From positions 1 through 18,795 of the forward strand of contig CAZXDP010000052.1 of NCBI GenBank assembly GCA_964639255.1: 18,795 nucleotides of DNA, in the 5' to 3' direction. Positions 7,179 through 15,209 of this stretch are shown here, in pieces. The number at the start of each line of letters is the position of its first letter. The first letter of the stretch is position 1. The notes below the pieces were generated by a model. It was not told the origin of the DNA. It ran no database searches and saw only the letters and a program-made list of their open reading frames with translations. The position numbers were made by a program, and so were the translations under genes. The stretch is from NZQO01 sp964639255. Its GTDB lineage: Bacteria > Bacteroidota > Bacteroidia > Flavobacteriales > Flavobacteriaceae.

Positions 7179-8395
7179 GCTTTTACGATGTGGTTATAGT
7201 GGGCGGCGGGGCAGCTGGATTCTTCACTGCGATCAACGCAGCGGAACAGAATCGCAACCTCCACATAGCCATTTTAGAGCGTGGCAGTGAAGTTCTGGGA
7301 AAAGTAAAAGTCTCTGGCGGTGGCCGTTGCAACGTAACGCACGCTGAATTCTTACCGAAAGAACTTACCCAAAATTACCCCCGGGGCCAAAAGGAATTGC
7401 TCGGGCCCTTCCATACATTTATGACCGGCGATACCGTAGCTTGGTTCGAGAATAGGGGCGTTGCGCTGAAAATAGAGGAAGACGGACGAATGTTCCCCGT
7501 TTCCGATAGTTCACAAACCATCATCGATTGCTTTACCGGCGCGGCCGAACAACTGGGGATTTCGGTATTGAAGAACCATTCGGTGAAATCGCTTCGTCCT
7601 AACGATGGATATTGGCAACTACAAACTTCTAAGGGAGATTTCACGTGCAGGAAGTTGGTCGTGGCAACGGGCAGTAACCCTAAAATTTGGAACCTGCTTC
7701 AGAAATTGGGTCACACCATCGTACCACCGGTACCATCGCTGTTTACTTTCAATATTGAAGATGCTCGTTTGGCAGGCTTAGCTGGAATTAGCACCCGAGC
7801 GTCGATAACGGTATTAGAAACCTCAGGTAGACTCGAGGCGCAGGGCCCCTTATTGATAACCCATTGGGGTATAAGTGGACCGGCTGTATTGAAACTATCG
7901 GCCTGGGGTGCACGACTGTTGGCGCCCACGAATTACCAATTTGCTATTGAGGTGAACTGGTTGCCCGATCATAACCAAACCGAAGTGTTCGATGGGCTAA
8001 AACGAGCCACCCGTTCGTTAGCCAAGAAAACTGTGGCGGCGACCCCATTGTTCGACCTGCCCAAGCGCTTGTGGAAGAGATTGGTGGTCGCCTCCCATTT
8101 CGATGAGAAGTGCACCTGGGCGCACGTTTCGCAGGAACAACTTCGCGCATTGCACGGGCAGCTCATGGCGAGCCATTTTCAGGTTACCGGTAAAAGTACG
8201 TTTAAAGAAGAATTTGTTACGGCAGGTGGGGTATTGTTGCGGGAAATCGATTTTAAGCGGTTTGAGAGTAAACTGCATCCTAATTTATTTTTAGTTGGCG
8301 AAGTGCTCGATATCGATGCCATAACGGGAGGATTTAACTTTCAAAATGCTTGGACAGGAGGGTTTTTGGCGGCCAATGCGTTGGCCGACTGCTAG
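7175..8395 (+). CDS. BaiN/RdsA-type NAD(P)/FAD-dependent oxidoreductase (HI0933 family)
   Basis: A 406-residue flavoprotein. The N-terminus has the Rossmann FAD-binding motif VVIVGGGAAGFF (6-17), followed by the family hallmark KVKVSGGGRCNVTH (about 43-56). ATGSNPKIW lies mid-protein. The C-terminal signature is VGEVLDIDAITGGFNFQNAWTGG, which closes the FAD site. Length and motif order are normal. Members are cytosolic and their substrates are mostly unknown; the bile-acid enzyme BaiN is a distant member, so that activity should not be transferred. The ATG (7175-7177) lies inside the decarboxylase stop (ATGA overlap), which predicts co-expression. Whether the pair share a pathway is not clear. 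No terminator is visible between this gene and the next. Confidence 0.9.
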   Translation: MSFYDVVIVGGGAAGFFTAINAAEQNRNLHIAILERGSEVLGKVKVSGGGRCNVTHAEFLPKELTQNYPRGQKELLGPFHTFMTGDTVAWFENRGVALKIEEDGRMFPVSDSSQTIIDCFTGAAEQLGISVLKNHSVKSLRPNDGYWQLQTSKGDFTCRKLVVATGSNPKIWNLLQKLGHTIVPPVPSLFTFNIEDARLAGLAGISTRASITVLETSGRLEAQGPLLITHWGISGPAVLKLSAWGARLLAPTNYQFAIEVNWLPDHNQTEVFDGLKRATRSLAKKTVAATPLFDLPKRLWKRLVVASHFDEKCTWAHVSQEQLRALHGQLMASHFQVTGKSTFKEEFVTAGGVLLREIDFKRFESKLHPNLFLVGEVLDIDAITGGFNFQNAWTGGFLAANALADC

Positions 8396-8446
8396 TTTTA
8401 AGGAGATGTTAACGGCTTTTTTCTGCGAGAGAACGTATCTTTATTT

Positions 8447-8848
8447 ATGAGGTTCACGGTAGCAATTTTTTTCTTAAGTATCTGTACGATGCAATCACAA
8501 GATCTTAAAAAACACCAATGGGAAAACCGTATTATCGTCGTTTCCTCACCGGAGTTCGATAACGCCAAGGCCGCACTACAGTTAGATTTGCTGAAGCAAC
8601 ATCCCCAAGGTCTTAAAGACCGCAAGCTAATAATATACCACGTGACGAACCGTGGCTATACGCTCGATTTTTCTTCGGAAATAGTCACTTCTGAAAATTC
8701 AGAATTTGAAATTAGCGAGTACAACGTGTCGCTCATTGGCCTAGACGGAACCGAGAAATTCCATGCCACCGAACCGCAACCCGCCGAAACATTCTTCGAT
8801 CTCATAGACGCTATGCCCATGCGCCAAGCTGAAATGGACAATAATTGA
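8447..8848 (+). CDS. Small secreted DUF4174 family protein
   Basis: A 133-residue protein with a short signal peptide (about 1-18, MRFTVAIFF...MQSQ). The mature part starts LKKHQWENRIIVVSS and continues with QHPQGLKDRKLIIYHV. That matches the DUF4174 pattern: HxWxxR, a strand, then a conserved GLxxRxLxxY element and a thioredoxin-like alternation of strands and helices. The family lacks a known function, and this member has no CxxC. It begins 51 bases after the flavoprotein stop and its own stop lies 5 bases from the end of the convergent minus-strand gene. A near -7 box (TATCTTTA, 8436-8443) sits so close to the ATG that it would imply an almost leaderless message. Confidence 0.8.
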   Translation: MRFTVAIFFLSICTMQSQDLKKHQWENRIIVVSSPEFDNAKAALQLDLLKQHPQGLKDRKLIIYHVTNRGYTLDFSSEIVTSENSEFEISEYNVSLIGLDGTEKFHATEPQPAETFFDLIDAMPMRQAEMDNN

Positions 8849-8853
8849 TAGAT

Positions 8854-9495
8854 TCATTCTTTAAGCGGGTCGTGTCGCTCTTTTTTCTTCCGAAGCAACC
8901 CACCCGTCCATACGCCCCCCACGGCCAAGAGCGCAATACCCGATACCAAGAGAAGGTTGCCGCCTCCGCTGGCTGGATTGTCCATGGTAAAAGTGAATTC
9001 GGTCTCGCCAAACGAATCGGTATCTACTTTAATATTATTGGCCGTTTCAGGGAAGGTAACTGTATAAGTTTGCTGCAGGCCGCCACCAAATTCCGGTGGA
9101 CTGCTTACAAGCATAAAGGAGCGCTCAGAGAGTTCGGTTAGGTTCGCATTTTTCTGGTCGGTTTTCAATGTCCACCTACCCCGCTTGTCAATCTCGCACA
9201 CGCCGTAGGCATTCAATGACAGGGAAAAGGATCGATTCATGTCGTCTTTATCAAGTTTGAAATCATCTAGAAAATAGGCGGGCATACCCCGTTCTATCTC
9301 TCGCTTTAAGGCAGCGGGATTATTGCCCAAAGTTTGGCTCCACTGTTGCCATTGCTGTGCGTTCATTGTCATTGCGACAGTTATTTTCGCATTCCCGATT
9401 GAATCGAGACGAAGGTCTATTTTTTGTTGCATCCCTTGAGCTATCAACGCGGTAGAGATACATAGCGCTACAATGATGGTAAAGGCTGTTTTCAT
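8854..9495 (-). CDS. Small envelope protein with signal peptide and C-terminal membrane anchor; last gene of the CHAT cluster
   Basis: A 213-residue protein. Residues 1-20 form a signal peptide (ALIAQ). The mature domain (about 21-175) is beta-rich and polar and ends with a YTVTFPE strand and a GGG linker. A single helix (about 180-200) and a strongly basic tail (RKKKERHD) follow, so the domain should face the periplasm and the tail the cytosol. The overall layout, a beta-domain with a TVTFP motif followed by one helix, resembles LppM-like anchored domains, but this is a resemblance only and I do not claim membership. It starts 5 bases after the transglutaminase gene stops, so the two are almost certainly co-transcribed. 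That points to a partner, substrate or inhibitor of the neighbouring enzymes. Function is unknown. Confidence 0.75.
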   Translation of the reverse strand: MKTAFTIIVALCISTALIAQGMQQKIDLRLDSIGNAKITVAMTMNAQQWQQWSQTLGNNPAALKREIERGMPAYFLDDFKLDKDDMNRSFSLSLNAYGVCEIDKRGRWTLKTDQKNANLTELSERSFMLVSSPPEFGGGLQQTYTVTFPETANNIKVDTDSFGETEFTFTMDNPASGGGNLLLVSGIALLAVGGVWTGGLLRKKKERHDPLKE

Positions 9496-9500
9496 ACGAA

Positions 9501-11138
9501 TTAATTTATACTATTAAATACCTTATGGATAATTGAGGAATGCTGCTGGTAAAGGTAATCTGGTGTTCCTACTGCCACCAAGCGTACCTTGCCTTGATGG
9601 GACAGGAGCTTACCCATCCAAGAAAATGTTCCGTTAGAGGAATAGGTGTTTCCCACTACATGGGTGCCGTTAATCTGGTAGTCCAGTTGCATGCCATAAT
9701 TACCTAGTGCCTGTGAAATAGCATACATGGCCTCGCCACGATTGGATGTGGGTACGTCGTACACCGAAACGCTCACCGATTGATCGGGGGAGAGCACCTG
9801 CGCCGTTAAGATGGGCAGCTGCGGAAGTGGTTTCATAACGGTTTGCCACCCAGTTGGTGGAACAAAGGAGAGGCTACTGGTAGTGCGGACAGATGAGCCC
9901 CCGGCCGTTGTGGCAGCAGACCAACTCGTACCGCTATTGGAAGTAAGGAATTGCGATTCGCTGGCTGGTTGTGCACCGCCATTCCAAGAGGCAACGATAT
10001 CATCCACTTTTTTCCGCAGAAAACTGTCATCGGTTAGCGCCATAGGCACGCCACCGCGTTGGTTGACCTCATGGATATCCACCAAGGTGTAGCGCGGATC
10101 GCCCTGCTGTGCCCGTTGCATAAATTCTTCCAATTGTTTTTGCCCGGCTGCAAAGGCATCCTCGGCAGAGGTTATAGAGCCTAGTCCCTCGCCGCCAATG
10201 CCTGTTGCCTCAATGGCGAAAAACTGCCCGCCCATTTTAAATCCAGGATAGGCGTGGCCCGGAACCAAAAATATGATGGGGTCTATCCCAGCGTTCGAGA
10301 GGATGCTCGCATACAGCAAGCTAAGCTCGAGGCAGAGACCGGTATTGCCGGTAATTACCTCTCGAGGGAGTCTATTTTCCTGGGAAAATTTTGAGACATC
10401 CTGTATGGATTCAGGAATCATCTTCGTGCCGCTATATACCATATGCGAAAGCAGGGTAGCGTTGTAGATGCCGATGAGAAAACGGACGGCTTCCTTTGGA
10501 TCTTTCGATACCGAGGCGCTTTCTCCTTTCAATATTTTTTCCTGTATGTTTTGAGTATAATACTGCACGATGGGGTCGTTGGGTGTAACGAAGCAAGCCA
10601 GCAACTCGTCATTATTATACACATCGGCCCATCCGGCAATTTCCTCGGCGGGAATGTTGGTGAATTTGTACTCCTTCCTGCCGCTAATTTTGAATGCGAA
10701 TTCCTCTTCCACAATTTCGTCTTCCGAAATACCGTCCCATACTACCTCGATTTCAGCTTTCTCGGTCGACTCGGTCATCTTTTCGACAATGTTGTCCTTA
10801 AATTTTGGGTAGCAACGAATAGCCGCTGTTTGCCCCGGAAACATTTCACCTATAACATCCAATTCGGTCCACTCGACATAGCCGGGAATTCGGTAGCGAA
10901 CGGTAACATCTTCCAAGGTTCTTTTGGTGCCATTGGTCAATTTTGCCTTGAATAGATAGTATTTTCCATCGAGAGCGTCTTCATTGGCATAGACCAGATG
11001 GGCCGCGGGCATAATGGTTTCTGTCTTTACTATTTCGAGATCGAGATCTCCTTGGTTATTTCCTTTGGAGAATAGACTAAAGCCGACCAGAAGAAGGCCG
11101 ATAAAGGCGAGCAGTGCGGGAATGGCAAAGCGTTTCAT
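9501..11138 (-). CDS. Transglutaminase-like (papain-fold) protein, membrane-anchored
   Basis: I choose the ATG at 11138 (545 residues, MKRFAIPALL). The in-frame ATG at 11162 would add eight residues (MSNLNRNC) and would start inside a large RNA dyad. An N-terminal hydrophobic segment (about 4-23) exports or anchors the protein. A beta-rich domain (about 40-150) precedes the transglutaminase-like core. The catalytic residues are C269 in TGLCLELSLLYAS, H295 in VPGHAYPGF and a third residue, E310, in FFAIEATGIGG. The last is Glu where most members have Asp. A Ser/Thr/Gly-rich linker (about 385-420) leads to a C-terminal domain (about 425-545, FVPPTGWQTV...SIIHKVF) whose pattern resembles PsbP/DcrB-like folds (tentative). 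Such proteins act as cysteine peptidases or amide cross-linkers. Genomic position after a CHAT protease suggests a joint extracytoplasmic pathway. Confidence 0.82.
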   Translation of the reverse strand: MKRFAIPALLAFIGLLLVGFSLFSKGNNQGDLDLEIVKTETIMPAAHLVYANEDALDGKYYLFKAKLTNGTKRTLEDVTVRYRIPGYVEWTELDVIGEMFPGQTAAIRCYPKFKDNIVEKMTESTEKAEIEVVWDGISEDEIVEEEFAFKISGRKEYKFTNIPAEEIAGWADVYNNDELLACFVTPNDPIVQYYTQNIQEKILKGESASVSKDPKEAVRFLIGIYNATLLSHMVYSGTKMIPESIQDVSKFSQENRLPREVITGNTGLCLELSLLYASILSNAGIDPIIFLVPGHAYPGFKMGGQFFAIEATGIGGEGLGSITSAEDAFAAGQKQLEEFMQRAQQGDPRYTLVDIHEVNQRGGVPMALTDDSFLRKKVDDIVASWNGGAQPASESQFLTSNSGTSWSAATTAGGSSVRTTSSLSFVPPTGWQTVMKPLPQLPILTAQVLSPDQSVSVSVYDVPTSNRGEAMYAISQALGNYGMQLDYQINGTHVVGNTYSSNGTFSWMGKLLSHQGKVRLVAVGTPDYLYQQHSSIIHKVFNSIN

Positions 11139-11140
11139 AC

Positions 11141-11202
11141 AATTGCGATTAAGGTTGGACAAACGCCCTTCGGGTTAGGGCTTATACCTAATCATCGCAA
11201 TT
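11141..11202 (-). promoter_or_regulatory. Nested inverted repeat directly before the transglutaminase start
   Basis: The outer arms AATTGCGAT (11141-11149) and ATCGCAATT (11194-11202) are perfect complements. The pairing extends imperfectly inwards through TAAGGT / ACCTAATC. An inner stem GCCCT (11165-11169) / AGGGC (11177-11181) lies in the loop. On the minus-strand message the structure ends two bases before the ATG at 11138 and would enclose the alternative start at 11162. No T-run follows, so it does not look like an ordinary terminator. A role in attenuation, translation control or message processing between the CHAT and transglutaminase genes is inferred. Confidence 0.5.
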
Positions 11203-11234
11203 TTACGAGTATGTCATCACTCTAAAGAAGCAGG

Positions 11235-14200
11235 TTAGTTGGGCTCGCGCCTAGCACGCCATATGAAGAACAATAATACGAGTACAATCAGCGCGACGGC
11301 ACCTATCCAATACCAAGAATAATTGGTGGTATCGAGAACTAAAGGATTTGGGTCGCCCATTAAGATTAAACCGCCCCAATACAGTGGCGCCAGTGTTCGG
11401 CCCTTGGCTGTGCTGAGATAGCTTAGCTTGGCCTGTCGCAAGGCTTCATCTCTGGGGATACCGTCAGCGATGTTGTCATAGAATAAGGTCAGAATCTGTG
11501 CACTGGACTGCTCGTCAATTTTCCATAAACTCGTTAAAATACTTTCACTGCCGGCGTAGGTAAAGGCGTGGGCAAGGGAAATCATTCCTTCTCCAGGTTG
11601 GTAGCTAGGCTTACCCGTTTCGCAGGCTGTGAGAATGGCCAACTGTGAACGCAAATCTTGGTCGTATATTTCGAAAGTATATAGAAAATTGTCTTCTGGA
11701 TTTTCAGCCGTGTTGTCTTTGGCGAAAATGAGCCTGGATAGGGCAGGACTCAAGTTGTTCGACTCCGCGTGGGTTCCAATATGAATGATGTTGTGCGCTT
11801 TGGCGCTGGCACCAAATTGTTTTTTGCTGGCGGCCTCTGCGATAAATGACTTACCGTTAAAATAGCGTGCATATTTTTTTACCAACGCGACGCTAAATGG
11901 CTGTGGCAATAGGGTAAGGTAGGAAGCATCTAGCGCCAAGGAATCGGTAGATTGTTTCAGATAGTCTTGCTTCATTTTCTCTGAAAATTCAGGAGCGAAG
12001 GCAATGAAATTTTCAGAATACGGTTCCGAAGGTTTCGGTGGGTTTACCAATAGTGCGCTAAAGTTGTATGATATAGTATGTCTTGCCAAAAGGCTATTTG
12101 TGGCCAGCTCTGAAAAATGGGCTATGGGTTGGGGCGTTAAGGTTTCAAAGCTTAAGTTGAACAGTGGCCCATCAGGAATGATCACCACTCGCTTCGTATT
12201 AATGTAGGGTTCAATAGGCTTCCACAGGATGTTGTACAGCTGCGCAAGATGAGGGGAAATATTGTCTACGTGCAGGTGCGGCTGCGCGATAGCATTTAGG
12301 TGATTGGGCAATGCGGCAGCGGGAAGTTCCACAAGATTTTTTCCAGTGCCTGTAAGGACCAAAGCATAAAGATTTTTGTTAACGTACAGATAGCGTACGA
12401 CGGTAGCACCTCCGGATGGGGCTATTGCCTCCTCAGCCAGCGAAGGGGCGATACGGGCATAGCGCATTTCATAATATTTTGGATGCGAATGGGACAGCGA
12501 ATCTAAGAACTCGTTCCAAGATTCCTCAGCCCTCATCAAGGCACGAATGTCATTGGTTTTCCAAGCCGCTCCCAATTTATCGCGAAGGGATGTTTCACGA
12601 GCTGTAATATCACTCGGAATTGTGGTAGAAAGCCCCTCGTTTCGACTGCCCAATCGGGCGCGAATACGATTGTAGAGAGCGGTTTCGTGCAATTTCATAA
12701 CCTCTGTTACATATGCTGGATTTTGGGTGCGTTGATAAAGGGCAATGTTAATATGTTTCGCGAAGTCGTACAGTTCGTTGTTTTCCTCCAACAAGGCGCG
12801 AACACTTTCGGTGGCGGTCACAAATTCCTTTCGCCGTTCAACTGTGGCGATGGCATCCTCAATATCGTTCAGCAAATGGGTAAGAAATTCTATGTCAGGG
12901 GAAGGTTGCAACTGCAGCTGTGCCTTTGCCTTGACCAATAAAGCCGCTGGCTTATAAAAAGCCACCTGTAATGAATCGATGGCATATTCTCTTTTTAGGG
13001 AGTTGTTCTGAAAGGCGTCGAGCGCCTTTTCGCTAAACGCCAACGCATTGCGATAATCGCCAATTTCCATATAGATCTCGGCCATATTTACCGTTTGCTG
13101 AAAAGCGGGAAGGGTATGTTCGCCTTGATGCTGAACTACATACTTGTAGGCTTTTTCGGCAGTTTCTAAGGCTTTGCCAGGTTGGTTGTTGTGGGCATAG
13201 AATTGGGAGGCGCTTTGGAAGTAGGAGAGCACGATGGGGTCGAAGTATTCGGCGAAGGCGCGCGTAAAATTAGCAGCCGCCTGTTCGTAAAAGTAGTTGG
13301 CTTTTTTCGTTTCACTGCGCTCTTCGTAACTCCGCGCCATTCCAAATTGAGCATTGGCTACCCAATCGTAATAGGTGCCGTTTGATTGCTCGATCGCCTT
13401 TAGGGCCGAAGAAAGGTAAGCAATGGCTTTCTCATAGTTGAGCAAATTTAAATGGGCATTGCCCAACAGCACTTTCGATTTGAAAAGTTCTGGGCTGTCC
13501 GCCTCAAAATGTTGCTTCTTTCCCTTATAGCTGAATTCAAGTAGCTGCAACGCTTTTTTATAGTCTCCCAGTTTCTCGTAAATCCCAGCTAGGTTGTCGA
13601 TGTATTGATGGCGCGATACCAAGGCATCATTTTTTTTGAAATCTTCTGCATCCGATTGCAAAAACTTGGCATTGTAGTCAATACTGGTCTTCATGGCTTC
13701 CAAGCTCTTTGTTGTTTCTCCCTGCAAACTGTACAAACCGGCAATGTTATTGAGCAAGAGAGCGGGTCTGTAATAGGCGTTTAAGGGCGAATCAGTCGAT
13801 TTCGAAACGTGATCTATCGCTTTTTGGTAAAAATATATGGCACTATCAATTTTGGAAGAATAGTACATAGTGGTGCCCATGGAAGAATATCCAAAATAGA
13901 ATTCTACATTGTCTGTGTTAGGATCCCGCTGGTAATGCGCAAGGGCTTTTCGATATCCTTTAATGGCGTTGGCGACATTTCCCAGCCGAAGATCTGCAGT
14001 GGCAACATTGTAATAACCCGTGCCAACGCGGGCACCTGGCTTTCCAGGGATAGATAGCGCATAGTCCAACGCTTTTCGGTGTTGGATAATTTCCTCCTCG
14101 TGCCTTCCCAGGCTTTGGTAAAAAGAGCCAGTTTCTGCATAGATATGTTGGAGGTATTCGGGATTACTGCATTTGGCCAAGAAAGCACGGTTGAATTTTT

Positions 14201-14456
14201 CAAGCTGTACTAGAGCTTGCTCGCTATTGGAGGTTTCTAGGGTTATTTTTCCAACGTAGTAAGGATATCCAGATAGCGCTTCGTAATCTTTCTTTTCCCA
14301 TAACTGTGACACTTGCTGTTCGAGTTCGATCTTGGCTTTTTCATACTGCTTTTCGGTTAGCAGTTCATCAAGCAGTGCAGTACCGGTTTTAGTTTGCGCT
14401 AGGAGCCCCCCGCCCAAAAGCAAAAAAAAACATATTATATACCGCTGTTTATTCAT
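11235..14456 (-). CDS. TPR-CHAT domain caspase-like protease with signal peptide and C-terminal membrane anchor
   Basis: A 1073-residue protein in the usual TPR-CHAT order. Residues 1-21 (ICFFLLLGGGLLAQ) are a signal peptide. About 10 tetratricopeptide-type helical pairs span roughly 30-520 (for example YYNVATADLRLGNVANAIKG), then a helical linker to about 690. The CHAT domain covers about 760-1040. Its catalytic pair is H896 in HIGTHAES and C945 in LTACETG, followed by the family motif GEGMISLAHAFTYAGSESIL and SLWKID. A single helix (about 1048-1066) with a basic tail (WRARREPN) ends the protein, which puts the protease outside the inner membrane. CHAT proteins are clan CD cysteine peptidases that cleave substrates on cues sensed by the TPR part. 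The gene begins 3 bases after the preceding stop. Both catalytic residues are intact, so the enzyme should be active. Confidence 0.93.
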   Translation of the reverse strand: MNKQRYIICFFLLLGGGLLAQTKTGTALLDELLTEKQYEKAKIELEQQVSQLWEKKDYEALSGYPYYVGKITLETSNSEQALVQLEKFNRAFLAKCSNPEYLQHIYAETGSFYQSLGRHEEEIIQHRKALDYALSIPGKPGARVGTGYYNVATADLRLGNVANAIKGYRKALAHYQRDPNTDNVEFYFGYSSMGTTMYYSSKIDSAIYFYQKAIDHVSKSTDSPLNAYYRPALLLNNIAGLYSLQGETTKSLEAMKTSIDYNAKFLQSDAEDFKKNDALVSRHQYIDNLAGIYEKLGDYKKALQLLEFSYKGKKQHFEADSPELFKSKVLLGNAHLNLLNYEKAIAYLSSALKAIEQSNGTYYDWVANAQFGMARSYEERSETKKANYFYEQAAANFTRAFAEYFDPIVLSYFQSASQFYAHNNQPGKALETAEKAYKYVVQHQGEHTLPAFQQTVNMAEIYMEIGDYRNALAFSEKALDAFQNNSLKREYAIDSLQVAFYKPAALLVKAKAQLQLQPSPDIEFLTHLLNDIEDAIATVERRKEFVTATESVRALLEENNELYDFAKHINIALYQRTQNPAYVTEVMKLHETALYNRIRARLGSRNEGLSTTIPSDITARETSLRDKLGAAWKTNDIRALMRAEESWNEFLDSLSHSHPKYYEMRYARIAPSLAEEAIAPSGGATVVRYLYVNKNLYALVLTGTGKNLVELPAAALPNHLNAIAQPHLHVDNISPHLAQLYNILWKPIEPYINTKRVVIIPDGPLFNLSFETLTPQPIAHFSELATNSLLARHTISYNFSALLVNPPKPSEPYSENFIAFAPEFSEKMKQDYLKQSTDSLALDASYLTLLPQPFSVALVKKYARYFNGKSFIAEAASKKQFGASAKAHNIIHIGTHAESNNLSPALSRLIFAKDNTAENPEDNFLYTFEIYDQDLRSQLAILTACETGKPSYQPGEGMISLAHAFTYAGSESILTSLWKIDEQSSAQILTLFYDNIADGIPRDEALRQAKLSYLSTAKGRTLAPLYWGGLILMGDPNPLVLDTTNYSWYWIGAVALIVLVLLFFIWRARREPN

Positions 14457-14459
14457 AGA

Positions 14460-15209
14460 TTAGGGTAAATCTTCCAGGACATCCCTGCTGGCGCTGCTCC
14501 CGCTTTTTTCAAGATAGGTTTTCGCTGCTTCAACATTACCTTTCTTTAATGCTGCCAAGCCCAGATAATAGTAGGTGTCTTCTATAAAAATGCTTTGCGA
14601 TTGCACCATTACTTTTTCAAGATGGCTTATGGCCGCTCCCTCCCGATTAAGTGCCAATTTGGCCACTCCCAGAAAATAATGAAGGGTGTCGTTCTCGGGT
14701 TTGCCTTGCAACTGTGTCTCCCATTTTTGGATGGCCTGTTGGTAATTACCCAATTTGTAATCGACCATGGCATCAAAAAATTCATAATTGTCAGATGTGC
14801 CCATAGTAGTAGGTAAGCCTGGATCCGGTTGAAAGTGAGCGGCATATAAAGCCTCGTTAATATTCTTTTCTGCTAGGATCCAATATAGGCCAAATAGCAC
14901 TACAATGGAGGCGGCAACCCCCCAATAAAAACGGCTATTCTTCTTGCGAGGCAGCATAAGGTTGGGCTCCTGTACCACCTTGGAATGCGCCTGGGGAATT
15001 TCAGAATGGAATGTTTCGAGCAACTCCTTTATACTAGCTGCCTCCACGCCATCACGCAATGCGCGTACCTCATTTACCAATTGCTGCAGCGTTGCATCTT
15101 GGGAAAGAGTTGCGTTAAATGATTCCTGTTCGGCCGCTGTCATCTCGTTGTCTAGGTAGCGCTCTATGGTTTCCAGTTCTTGCTGGGTAATTTTGGGTTT
15201 TATGTTCAT
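14460..15209 (-). CDS. Single-pass membrane protein with anti-sigma-like N-terminus and periplasmic TPR domain
   Basis: A 249-residue protein when started at the ATG at 15209, which overlaps the sigma factor stop as ATGA. A longer frame from 15254 would overlap the sigma gene by 49 bases and is less likely. Residues 8-60 (ELETIERYLDNEMTAAEQESF...) have the short-helix pattern seen at the N-terminus of many Bacteroidota anti-sigma factors, but there is no HxxxCxxC zinc motif. A single membrane helix spans about 94-114 (FYWGVAASIVVLFGLYWILAE), and the C-terminal half (about 135-245) contains two or three TPR units (DYKLGNYQQAIQKWE, DTYYYLGLAALKKGNVEAAKTYLEKS). The topology predicted is N-terminus in the cytosol and TPR outside. 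I infer it to be the membrane tether and regulator of the adjacent sigma factor; the binding itself is not visible in sequence. Confidence 0.82.
   Translation of the reverse strand: MNIKPKITQQELETIERYLDNEMTAAEQESFNATLSQDATLQQLVNEVRALRDGVEAASIKELLETFHSEIPQAHSKVVQEPNLMLPRKKNSRFYWGVAASIVVLFGLYWILAEKNINEALYAAHFQPDPGLPTTMGTSDNYEFFDAMVDYKLGNYQQAIQKWETQLQGKPENDTLHYFLGVAKLALNREGAAISHLEKVMVQSQSIFIEDTYYYLGLAALKKGNVEAAKTYLEKSGSSASRDVLEDLP

Noticed and set aside
10443..10955. 170-codon plus-strand open frame opposite the transglutaminase gene
   Set aside because: It is fully antisense to a well-supported gene, shows no domain pattern, and its composition follows the complementary frame.
11139..11162. 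ATG at 11162 as start of the transglutaminase gene
   Set aside because: It lies inside the nested dyad and adds a polar octapeptide before a normal export signal that begins MKRF; the start at 11138 is preferred, though not proven.
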